10,140 nt of DNA, taken from positions 1 through 10,140 of the forward strand of contig JAVHYH010000119.1 of the NCBI GenBank assembly GCA_031119155.1, written 5' to 3'. The stretch is from Brevundimonas sp. (GTDB taxonomy: Bacteria > Pseudomonadota > Alphaproteobacteria > Caulobacterales > Caulobacteraceae). The position numbers were made by a program, and so were the translations under genes. Positions 1-5,247 of this stretch are shown here, piece by piece; position 1 is the first letter of the stretch, and each line of letters begins with the position of its first letter. The notes beneath the pieces are model-generated. The model was not told the origin of the DNA, did no database searches, and saw only the letters and a program-made list of their open reading frames with translations.

Positions 1-131
1 CCCCACCACGACAGGGCGGCGATCAGGGCGACCAGCAGAACACCGCCCACGACGGGCAGCCAGGTGCGGGCGAGACGCTTGTAGCGTTCGGAGCGAAGCT
101 CCTCCTCGACCTGTTCGAAGACATCAGACAC
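1..131 (-). CDS. N-terminus of TPR/YfgM-like membrane-anchored protein (partial)
   Basis: About 43 residues are visible before the window edge. They start at a GTG at 131 and read MSDVFEQVEEELRSERYKRL, followed by a hydrophobic segment (about residues 23-42, rich in V, L, A and ending in SWW). This acidic/basic amphipathic head followed by one inner-membrane helix is the usual start of YfgM-like tetratricopeptide proteins, which sit between panB and the bamB/der genes in many alphaproteobacteria (from memory). The TPR part would lie outside the window, so the family is an inference from the head and the neighbourhood. The GTG start is preceded by a GGGGGCGA stretch, and an in-frame stop lies upstream at 159-161. 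The gene follows panB on the same strand after about 93 nt, so co-transcription is possible. Confidence 0.6.
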   Translation of the reverse strand, partial: MSDVFEQVEEELRSERYKRLARTWLPVVGGVLLVALIAALSWW

Positions 132-224
132 GGAACAATCGCCCCCAGCGCACGGCGATCAGAGCCGTTTAATTTCAATCCGGCCGGACCCTAGTAGGTC
201 AGCCCCGCCCCCGCAACGCAGGCT

Positions 225-1061
225 TTACGGCGTGACGGGCTTTTTCGAGAAGTAGGTCTCGACTTCGGCAGGAAAACGGCGGCTTCGGACGTCCGTGGCA
301 TAGCTTGCGATGGCGCGATCGATCTCTCCGCGCAGATCCGCGTAGCGGCGAACGAATTTGGGCGTCCAGTCGAACATTCCCAGCATGTCATGGACCACCA
401 GAATCTGGCCGTCGCAGGCGGCGGAGGCGCCGATGCCCACCGTCGGCTTGTCGATGGCCTCGGTGATCTCGCGCGCCAGCCCCTCGGCCACGCCCTCGAT
501 GACGACGGCGAAGGCGCCGGCGTCGGCGGTGGCCTCGGCCTCGGCGATGACGCGCAGGCGCTCTTCCTCGGTCCGCCCCTTGGCCTTGAAGGCGCCGTCG
601 GTCAGCACCGCCTGCGGGCGCAGGCCGACGTGGCCCATGACCGGAATGCCGCGCTGGACCAGATAGGCGATGGTCTCGGCCACGGTCGGGCCGCTCTCCA
701 GCTTGACCCCCTGGGCGCCGGTTTCCTTCATCACCCGGGCGCAGTTCTCGTAGGCGACTTCCTTGGCGCCTTCATAGGTGCCGAAGGGCATGTCGATCAC
801 GACCATGGCCCGCTTCGAGCCGCGCATGACCGCCTGCCCGTGCAGGATCATCATCTCCAGGGTGACGCCGACGGTGTTGGGCAGGCCGTGCACCGCCATG
901 CCGACGCTGTCGCCGACCAGCAGCAGGTCGCAGTGGGCGTCGAGGATCTCGGCAGTCGGGGCGTCGTAGGCGGTCAGGCAGACCAGCGGCTCTCCGCCCT
1001 TGCGCGCCCGGATGTCGGGGGCGGCGAGACGACGAACAGTTTCCTGCTTCTGGCTGGACAT
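225..1061 (-). CDS. panB: 3-methyl-2-oxobutanoate hydroxymethyltransferase (ketopantoate hydroxymethyltransferase)
   Basis: This cytoplasmic enzyme makes ketopantoate from 3-methyl-2-oxobutanoate and 5,10-methylene-tetrahydrofolate, the first committed step towards pantothenate and coenzyme A. The 278-residue length is normal for the family. The metal- and substrate-binding signatures are all present: LVGDSVGM with D51, DMPFGTYE with D90, KLESG with E122, and GHVGLRPQ with H144. The likely catalytic glutamate is E189 in VIEGV. No key residue is missing. The ATG at 1061 has GGAG seven bases upstream. That Shine-Dalgarno lies in the distal arm of a perfect 10-bp inverted repeat in the leader, which is described separately. 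The gene follows the first sigma/anti-sigma module on the same strand after 57 nt, so read-through from that module is possible. Confidence 0.96.
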   Translation of the reverse strand: MSSQKQETVRRLAAPDIRARKGGEPLVCLTAYDAPTAEILDAHCDLLLVGDSVGMAVHGLPNTVGVTLEMMILHGQAVMRGSKRAMVVIDMPFGTYEGAKEVAYENCARVMKETGAQGVKLESGPTVAETIAYLVQRGIPVMGHVGLRPQAVLTDGAFKAKGRTEEERLRVIAEAEATADAGAFAVVIEGVAEGLAREITEAIDKPTVGIGASAACDGQILVVHDMLGMFDWTPKFVRRYADLRGEIDRAIASYATDVRSRRFPAEVETYFSKKPVTP

Positions 1062-1064
1062 GGG

Positions 1065-1109
1065 GAGGCTCCGGTTCTGGACCAGGCCTAGATAGGCGTC
1101 CGGAGCCTC
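1065..1109 (-). promoter_or_regulatory. panB leader inverted repeat covering the ribosome binding site
   Basis: GAGGCTCCGG (1065-1074 on the plus strand) and its perfect complement CCGGAGCCTC (1100-1109) flank 25 nt. The loop holds a second small palindrome, GCCTA-GA-TAGGC. In the panB transcript the arm next to the start codon contains the GGAG Shine-Dalgarno, so the hairpin would pair it away. No U-run follows, so it is less likely to be an intrinsic terminator for the upstream sigma operon. The structure is seen directly; the regulatory role is inferred. Confidence 0.5.
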
Positions 1110-1118
1110 ACCGTCACG

Positions 1119-1529
1119 TCACACTTCCTGGGACAGGCGGAACAGGGCCATCGCCGCGACCGCGATCAGGGCGCCGCCGGCCACGGTGACCATCTGCATT
1201 CCGCCCATGGACGACAGGTCCATCGCGCCGACGCCCAGCCTGTCCAGTCCGCCCTGCAGGGCCGTCTGGGCGTTGATGGACGCCGCCTCGAATCCCTGCC
1301 CGACTACGGCGGCCGGCGCACCGGGATCTTCGGTGAGGCGGATAGTGACGATCTCACGCACCGCCACCGCACCGCCGACCACTCCCGCCAGGCCGAGGAC
1401 GGCCCAACGAATGCGCGATCCCCTCTGCAGGCGGCTTTCGACATCCGCCGTGAACAGCGGCGCGTCGGGCATGGGCGGCGTTCGGGCGAAAAGGCGCTCG
1501 ATCGCCGGATCGAACTCATCAGCGGACAT
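1119..1529 (-). CDS. Small two-helix membrane protein, probable anti-sigma factor of module 1
   Basis: With the start at 1529 this is a 136-residue protein. It has an acidic cytoplasmic head (residues 1-40, with LFARTPPMPDAPLF), a first membrane helix at about 41-59, a loop of about 50 residues that would be periplasmic, and a second helix at about 113-131. An in-frame ATG at 1598 would add 23 residues, but the 1529 ATG has GGGGAG eight bases upstream and gives an 11-nt overlap with the sigma gene, identical to that in module 2. I see no zinc-binding HxxxCxxC anti-sigma motif. The head resembles that of the 3406-3729 protein (LFA, PP, D, F, V and R in the same order), so the two are probably paralogues. 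The anti-sigma role is inferred from position directly after an ECF sigma gene and from membrane topology. Confidence 0.7.
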   Translation of the reverse strand: MSADEFDPAIERLFARTPPMPDAPLFTADVESRLQRGSRIRWAVLGLAGVVGGAVAVREIVTIRLTEDPGAPAAVVGQGFEAASINAQTALQGGLDRLGVGAMDLSSMGGMQMVTVAGGALIAVAAMALFRLSQEV

Positions 1530-2073
1530 GCTGCGTTCTCCCCAGGGTTTCAGCGGGCTGGAGCCGCGCGCGGAGTTTATCGAGACCACGTTTGACATGA
1601 GATTTCACCGTGCCGAGTGGCAAATTCAGGGCCGTGGCGATCTCCGGATGGGCCATCCCCGCGCCGTGACACAGGGACACGCAAAGCCGCTCCGTCTCGC
1701 TCAGCCCCTTGAGGGCTTCATCGAGGTCCATCAGCCCGCCCGGATCGGGCGCCGCCACGACCTCTTCGGTTTCAACTTCAGCCACATAGCGGGCTTCCTT
1801 GGCCACCCGCTTGATATAGAGCCGCGCCGCGATCCGCTTCACCCAGGCCGCGAAGGTTCCGTCTCCCCGGAACTCGGCGCAGCGTTCGAACGCCTGGATG
1901 AAGGCGTCCTGGGCGATGTCGTCGGCCAGCGCCGGCTGGGCGCCCATCCGGCGCAGCAGGGCGCGCACGGCTGAACCGTGGCGACGCACCAGTTCGCCGA
2001 ACTCCCGACGTCCGCCCGCCGCCGCGGAGGCGGCGAGCTCGACATCGTGCCGATCTACCAGGGCCTGGGCCAT
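1519..2073 (-). CDS. ECF-type RNA polymerase sigma factor (module 1)
   Basis: This is a 184-residue group 4 (extracytoplasmic function) sigma-70 protein that would direct RNA polymerase to a small stress or envelope regulon. Region 2 spans about residues 25-90, including the core-binding stretch DDIAQDAFIQAF (51-62) and then FAAWVKRIAARL. Region 4 spans about 119-171 and ends in the helix-turn-helix LPLGTVKSHVKRG (151-163), which contacts the -35 element. There is no long C-terminal extension. The ATG at 2073 has GGGGGA about five bases upstream. The gene follows the three-helix membrane gene by 22 nt and overlaps the putative anti-sigma gene by 11 nt, so all three are likely one operon with coupled translation. 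The exact ECF group was not assigned. Confidence 0.93.
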   Translation of the reverse strand: MAQALVDRHDVELAASAAAGGRREFGELVRRHGSAVRALLRRMGAQPALADDIAQDAFIQAFERCAEFRGDGTFAAWVKRIAARLYIKRVAKEARYVAEVETEEVVAAPDPGGLMDLDEALKGLSETERLCVSLCHGAGMAHPEIATALNLPLGTVKSHVKRGLDKLRARLQPAETLGRTQHVR

Positions 2074-2095
2074 GATGGTTTCCCCCGTCCCGGCC

Positions 2096-2473
2096 TCAGT
2101 CCTTGTTCTTGTTGAAGACGCTCAGGCCCAGGAAGGCCACGCCGACCGTGGCCGGGATCGCGGCGAAGGCGAGGAAGGCGTACAGGGTTTCCTCCGCGAA
2201 GAAGGACAGGGCGCCGCCGCACAGGGCGATCCCGGCCGAGACGGCCAGCAGGATCACACCCAGACGCATGTCGCGAGTCGCGGACGGCGGGCGATGGATC
2301 GAGGCGCTCATCGATTCGATGACGTCCGTGGGCAGGGGCTGCCCCTTTTCGATCGCGGCGCGCAGGGTGTGCTGCATCTCCTTCTGCGCCTTGACCTTCT
2401 GCCAGGTCTGGAACCCGACGACGGCGATGATCATGATGAAGGGGGACAGCGGGATGAGCAGTTCAGCTTCCAT
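2096..2473 (-). CDS. Three-helix membrane protein, DUF6249-like (module 1)
   Basis: This 125-residue protein has a predicted helix at about 5-22 and a basic cytoplasmic stretch (about 23-70, with QKVKAQKEMQ and then the motif KGQPLP at 43-48). Two further helices lie at about 71-92 and 97-120, and the tail is NKNKD. The KGQ-x-x-P segment after a first helix is what I associate with DUF6249 proteins found next to ECF sigma genes; that family name is from memory and is a moderate call. The protein at 4286-4696 has the same topology and a matching KGQEPP motif. It is the first gene of the module, so it may sense membrane state or modulate the sigma/anti-sigma pair, but no function is established here. 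An upstream element shared with the other module lies 80 nt before the start. Confidence 0.8.
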   Translation of the reverse strand: MEAELLIPLSPFIMIIAVVGFQTWQKVKAQKEMQHTLRAAIEKGQPLPTDVIESMSASIHRPPSATRDMRLGVILLAVSAGIALCGGALSFFAEETLYAFLAFAAIPATVGVAFLGLSVFNKNKD

Positions 2474-2553
2474 GTCGATGACCTCTCTTGTCTTGCGTGA
2501 ACCGGAGCGTGACGTTCCGGCCTTCTGACGACAAGAGGCGGCGATCCCGCGCT

Positions 2554-2582
2554 ATGGATGCGAACCTGCGCGTGAAACTTTC
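2554..2582 (-). promoter_or_regulatory. Upstream element of sigma module 1, shared with module 2
   Basis: On the plus strand this reads ATGGATGC (2554-2561), an 11-nt... ten-base spacer (2562-2571), then GTGAAACTTTC (2572-2582). The same two blocks, with one A fewer in the second and a shorter spacer, occur at 4763-4786 before module 2. The element lies 80 nt upstream of the minus-strand start at 2473, so an autoregulated sigma promoter or regulator site is plausible. In the other direction GAAC-N16-CGTAA (2562-2586) could serve the lipoprotein gene at 2636. Because the spacing between blocks differs between the copies, a simple -35/-10 pair is not proven. Confidence 0.4.
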
Positions 2583-2635
2583 GTAAGGTGGCGCGCACTT
2601 GTCACGGTGCCGACAGGAACAGAGGAAACACCATC

Positions 2636-3442
2636 ATGCTGGACCGCCGCACCCTGCTCGCCGGCCTGACCGTCGTCCCTCTCGCAGCCTGCGCGAGCAT
2701 GCCCGACGCGCCGTCCCGGACATTGCGGCTGCTGACCTTCAACATCTGGCACAACATGGGCGACTGGGCCGCGCGCGAGCCGCTGCTGGTCGCGGCGATC
2801 CGCGCCGCCGACGCCGATGTCATCGCCCTGCAGGAGGTGCTGGAGGACGCTGCGGTCGGCCTACCCAATCAGGCGCGGACCCTGGCCGACGCCCTGGGCG
2901 GCTACCGGATGCATTTCGTCTCGACCGATCCAGAAGGCGCCCCCCGGCGGTACGGCAACGCCATCCTGACCCGCCTGCCGGTGCTGGCGAGCGATTCGAA
3001 GAAACTCGAACCGCTGGACGACTACCGGACAGCGCTGCGGGTGCGGGTCGAGGTCGCGGGTCAGGCGGTGGATGTGGTCGACACTCATCTGGCCTGGCAG
3101 GAGGACGCCCAGGCGGTGCGCGCGCGCCAGATCGCCGACCTGCTGGCCTGGCTGCCGTCGGACGGAACGCCCCTCGTCGTCATGGGCGATTTCAATGCGG
3201 TTCAGGAGGATGCGGGGCTGAACGTCCTGACCGGCGATCGGTTCATCAGCGCCCTGCCCCGCGGCGCGGTCCCGACCACGCTCAATCCGGCCAAGGGGCA
3301 CCCGGACCGGGTCATCGACCATATCTTCGCCGAGCGGGCGCGGTTCACGGCGGGACCGACGACCCTGATCGGCGACACGCCGACCAACGGCGAATACCCG
3401 TCAGATCATTTCGGCGTCGCCGCGACCTTGACCCTGCGCTGA
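2636..3442 (+). CDS. Endonuclease/exonuclease/phosphatase-fold lipoprotein
   Basis: This is a 268-residue hydrolase of the EEP (DNase I/exonuclease III/sphingomyelinase) superfamily, predicted to be exported. The N-terminus MLDRRTLLAGL carries a twin-arginine-like pair and is followed by a lipobox LAAC with C19, which suggests a lipid-anchored periplasmic protein. Catalytic signatures occur in order: TFNIW with N36, ALQEV with E67, DTHL with H151, GDFN with D185 and N187, DHIF with D228 and H229, and SDHFG with D257 and H258. All key residues are present. The substrate (nucleic acid, phospholipid or sugar phosphate) cannot be told from the fold. The ATG at 2636 is chosen over an upstream ATG at 2588 because it has AGAGGAAA nine bases before it and starts the signal peptide. 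The gene is divergent from sigma module 1, and its last 37 nt overlap the end of the module 2 anti-sigma gene. Confidence 0.88.
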   Translation: MLDRRTLLAGLTVVPLAACASMPDAPSRTLRLLTFNIWHNMGDWAAREPLLVAAIRAADADVIALQEVLEDAAVGLPNQARTLADALGGYRMHFVSTDPEGAPRRYGNAILTRLPVLASDSKKLEPLDDYRTALRVRVEVAGQAVDVVDTHLAWQEDAQAVRARQIADLLAWLPSDGTPLVVMGDFNAVQEDAGLNVLTGDRFISALPRGAVPTTLNPAKGHPDRVIDHIFAERARFTAGPTTLIGDTPTNGEYPSDHFGVAATLTLR

Positions 3443-3729
3443 AGCGTCCCGATCAGCCACAGCCCGCCTCCCGCAGCAGCAGCCCCCAGCACCGCGACGA
3501 AGGCGACCGGCGTGATCAGCAGGGCCAGATTCCGCGCCAGCGTCTGCAGCAGCGGATTGAGCGCCCACAGGACGATGCCGCTGACCACCAGCCAGGGCAG
3601 CATGGCGGCGACGGCCAGCCAGGCCCTTCGGCGCGCGACCCGCTCGGCGACCCGCACCTCGAACGCATAGTCGCGCCGGGGCGGGGCCTCGGCGGCGAAC
3701 AGGGCGGCGAGTTTCTGTTCAGGCGTCAT
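3406..3729 (-). CDS. Small two-helix membrane protein, probable anti-sigma factor of module 2
   Basis: This 107-residue protein has a charged cytoplasmic head (residues 1-34, LFAAEAPPRRDYAFEVRVAE and then RVARRR). Two membrane helices follow at about 35-56 and 70-94, with a short loop and a basic tail. The head matches the equivalent protein of module 1 in the order LFA, PP, D, F, V, R. The ATG at 3729 has a strong GGAGG five bases upstream and overlaps the sigma gene by 11 nt. No zinc anti-sigma motif is seen. The anti-sigma role is inferred from gene order and topology. The loop between the helices is much shorter than in module 1, so if these proteins sense periplasmic signals the two would differ. 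The 3' end overlaps the lipoprotein gene on the other strand. Confidence 0.72.
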   Translation of the reverse strand: MTPEQKLAALFAAEAPPRRDYAFEVRVAERVARRRAWLAVAAMLPWLVVSGIVLWALNPLLQTLARNLALLITPVAFVAVLGAAAAGGGLWLIGTLQRRVKVAATPK

Positions 3730-4258
3730 CGGATCCTCCGAGCGCTTTCAGCAGCCGCGCCCGTCCACGGGCAACATGGGACTTCACCGTGCCCAGAGGC
3801 AAGCCCAGCGCCTCCGCCGCCTCTCCGTGCGACCAGCCGTCGGCCAGACACAGGGCCACGCAGGCCCGGACATCCGTCGGCAGTTCGGCCATGGCTGCCT
3901 GCAGGGCCAGCTTCTCTTCCGGCGCGATGCCCGCCGGAACCTCGATCGTCTCCAGCCAGCCGGCGTCCCTGGCCGCGCCGCGTCGCGATCCCCTGATCCG
4001 GTCCTGCGCCTTGCGCCAGGCGATGCCGCAGAACCAGGAGCGAACCCCCGAAGGGTCCTTCAATGTCCGCAGCGCGCTCCAGGCCGCGACGAAGGCGTCC
4101 TGGGCCACATCGTCCGCCTCGGCCCAGCCGCTGCCCAGAAAGCGCCGGACAAAGCCCCGCACCGCTGCCTGATGCCGTTCCACCAGCCGCGAGAAGGCGG
4201 CGTCCGAACCGGCGCGTGCGCGGCGCACCAGTTCGGCGTCTGTCAGCTCCCCCGGCAT
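3719..4258 (-). CDS. ECF-type RNA polymerase sigma factor (module 2)
   Basis: This is a 179-residue group 4 sigma-70 protein. Region 2 spans about residues 15-90, with DDVAQDAFVAAW at 49-60 and SWFCGIAWRKAQDRI after it. Region 4 spans about 115-172, with the helix-turn-helix LPLGTVKSHVARG (153-165). That last segment is nearly identical to the module 1 sigma (LPLGTVKSHVKRG), while region 2 differs more, so the two are related but not recent copies. The ATG at 4258 has GGAGG seven bases upstream. The gene lies 27 nt after the three-helix membrane gene and overlaps the putative anti-sigma gene by 11 nt, so a single operon is likely. The regulon cannot be told from the window. Confidence 0.93.
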   Translation of the reverse strand: MPGELTDAELVRRARAGSDAAFSRLVERHQAAVRGFVRRFLGSGWAEADDVAQDAFVAAWSALRTLKDPSGVRSWFCGIAWRKAQDRIRGSRRGAARDAGWLETIEVPAGIAPEEKLALQAAMAELPTDVRACVALCLADGWSHGEAAEALGLPLGTVKSHVARGRARLLKALGGSDDA

Positions 4259-4285
4259 GATCCGGCCTCCCCCCGAGCCGGCGCC

Positions 4286-4696
4286 TCACCGGTCCCGGCG
4301 GGTGGTCAGGGCGCTGATCAGGGCCCAGACGGCCACCGCGCCCATGACAAAGCCCACGATGCTGAAGGCCGTCACCGCGCCGGGGTCGAGATCCCCGATG
4401 ACGAAACGCGAGCCCAGGAAGCCTGCGCTCAGGGCCGTGAACAGACCGAACAGCGACCAGTAGTTGGTCGGTTGCCGTCCGCCGGTCGACTTGCCGTCCC
4501 AGCCGTCCTCATCCAGCGGCCGCTGCAGCACCTTCAACAGCGCCTCCGGCGGCTCCTGCCCCTTGTCCGCATAGGTCTTGAGCAGGTTCAGCGCGTCGCG
4601 CTGCCGGCGGTAGTTCAGAAAGCTGTTGTAGGCTCCCATCAGCCCGACCCCGATCGGGAACAGCAGCCACCAGAACTGAAAGAAAAGCGCTTCCAT
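4286..4696 (-). CDS. Three-helix membrane protein, DUF6249-like (module 2)
   Basis: This 136-residue protein starts with an aromatic-rich helix (about 5-25). A cytoplasmic stretch follows (about 26-79, with NYRRQRDALNLL and KGQEPPEALLKVL), then two helices at about 80-98 and 105-129 and a basic end TTRRDR. Topology, the KGQ-x-x-P motif and the place before an ECF sigma gene all match the 2096-2473 protein, so the two are probably paralogues despite low overall identity. The ATG at 4696 has only a weak Shine-Dalgarno (GGGGCAAG). The element shared with module 1 lies 66 nt upstream. A role as sensor or co-regulator of the sigma pair is inference only. Confidence 0.75.
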   Translation of the reverse strand: MEALFFQFWWLLFPIGVGLMGAYNSFLNYRRQRDALNLLKTYADKGQEPPEALLKVLQRPLDEDGWDGKSTGGRQPTNYWSLFGLFTALSAGFLGSRFVIGDLDPGAVTAFSIVGFVMGAVAVWALISALTTRRDR

Positions 4697-4762
4697 CGTC
4701 TTGCCCCGTCTGCGGGGCCTGCCCCCGCGTCTTTTGCCCTGTAGTCGCCGCCGCCCGCCCCG

Positions 4763-4786
4763 ATGGATGCAGCGCCGTGAACTTTC
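4763..4786 (-). promoter_or_regulatory. Upstream element of sigma module 2, shared with module 1
   Basis: On the plus strand ATGGATGC (4763-4770) is followed after six bases by GTGAACTTTC (4777-4786). It corresponds to 2554-2582, with one A fewer in the second block and a spacer about four bases shorter. It lies 66 nt upstream of the minus-strand start at 4696. The repeat of both blocks in the same place before both modules supports a regulatory role, probably autoregulation, but the transcription start is unknown. Confidence 0.4.
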
Positions 4787-4848
4787 CGGATCCGGAGCCC
4801 AGCGTTCCGTCTCCTCCGCCTCAAGGTCAAGCTAGCCGAACGCGCTTC

Positions 4849-4880
4849 GTGGGCGTAAGGCTCGACGACCGGTCGCCCAC
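4849..4880. repeat. Inverted repeat upstream of the DUF2188 gene
   Basis: GTGGGCG (4849-4855) and CGCCCAC (4874-4880) form a perfect 7-bp inverted repeat. The distal arm overlaps a 10-bp palindrome CGACCGGTCG (4866-4875). It lies about 40 nt before the start at 4921 and could be a leader hairpin or an operator. In GC-rich DNA such repeats can also occur by chance. Confidence 0.3.
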
Positions 4881-4920
4881 GGCGGCATCCCGACATCTCT
4901 CCCCGTCCCACGGAGTTCCC

Positions 4921-5160
4921 ATGGTCCAGATCACCTACCGAATCGTCGAGCATGACGGAGGCTGGGCCTACAAGCTGGGCGACACCTTCTCGGAAACCTT
5001 CCCCAACCACGATGCCGCCCGCGCCGCCGCCGTCGCCGCCTCGCGCGAGCAGAAGGTCTCGGACAAGGATGCCTGGATCGAGTGGGAAGACACCAACGGA
5101 CAGTGGGTCACCGAGCGCGCCGACGGGCACGACCGGCCGGACGCGACCGTCGAGGGCTGA
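4921..5160 (+). CDS. DUF2188-like small protein
   Basis: This is a 79-residue soluble protein with no signal peptide or membrane helix. It opens with ITYRIVEHDGGWAYKLGD and follows with an alanine-rich helix (about 31-42). It ends its core with WIEWEDTNGQWVTE (52-65), the strand-helix-strand pattern of DUF2188, whose function is unknown. The ATG at 4921 has GGAG five bases upstream. A longer in-frame reading from 4777 adds a proline/serine-rich stretch unlike the family and lacks a good ribosome site. The gene is divergent from sigma module 2 and precedes the GH3 gene on the same strand by 86 nt, but the LacI-type palindromes in that gap suggest the GH3 gene has its own control. Confidence 0.8.
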   Translation: MVQITYRIVEHDGGWAYKLGDTFSETFPNHDAARAAAVAASREQKVSDKDAWIEWEDTNGQWVTERADGHDRPDATVEG

Positions 5161-5167
5161 TTGCCGC

Positions 5168-5175
5168 AACCGGTT
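5168..5175. promoter_or_regulatory. AACCGGTT palindrome, possible LacI-family operator (distal)
   Basis: An 8-bp perfect palindrome lies 72 nt before the GH3 start codon, just after the DUF2188 stop. A second copy lies 69 bp downstream, centre to centre. AACCGGTT is a typical core for LacI-family sugar regulators in proteobacteria (general knowledge). No regulator gene is in the window. Confidence 0.4.
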
Positions 5176-5233
5176 TTGATCGTTTCGGGCTAGGCTTCTT
5201 GAGCCGTGACCGCTAGTCGTGCCCCGACTTCAG

Positions 5234-5247
5234 TGGAACCGGTTACA
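5234..5247. promoter_or_regulatory. TGGAACCGGTTACA, possible LacI-family operator at the GH3 start
   Basis: The AACCGGTT core (5237-5244) sits within a near-palindrome whose last base is the A of the GH3 start codon at 5247. It also covers the weak GGA ribosome site (5235-5237). A repressor bound here would block elongation or initiation, and together with the 5168 copy could loop the DNA. The operator role is inferred from the palindrome and from the sugar hydrolase it precedes. Confidence 0.5.

Noticed and set aside
390..1091. Plus-strand open frame of 233 codons opposite panB
   Set aside because: It is a shadow of panB, whose minus-strand product has all family motifs. The plus-strand translation is low in complexity and lacks a domain.
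1530..1598. N-terminal extension of the module 1 anti-sigma protein from the ATG at 1598
   Set aside because: The internal start at 1529 has a better Shine-Dalgarno and gives the same 11-nt overlap as module 2; the extra 23 residues lie wholly within the sigma gene.
2599..3996. Plus-strand open frame of 465 codons across the lipoprotein and sigma module 2
   Set aside because: It is out of frame with a clear EEP hydrolase and antisense to two convincing genes. The product is arginine/proline/glycine-rich with no domain.
4777..4920. N-terminal extension of the DUF2188 protein from 4777
   Set aside because: The added stretch is proline/serine-rich, covers the shared upstream element and inverted repeat, and lacks the well-placed GGAG found before 4921.
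5176..5216. Housekeeping promoter for the GH3 gene (TTGAT followed by GCTAG motifs)
   Set aside because: TTG-type and GCTAG-type boxes are present twice, but with only about six bases between them, too close for a normal promoter.
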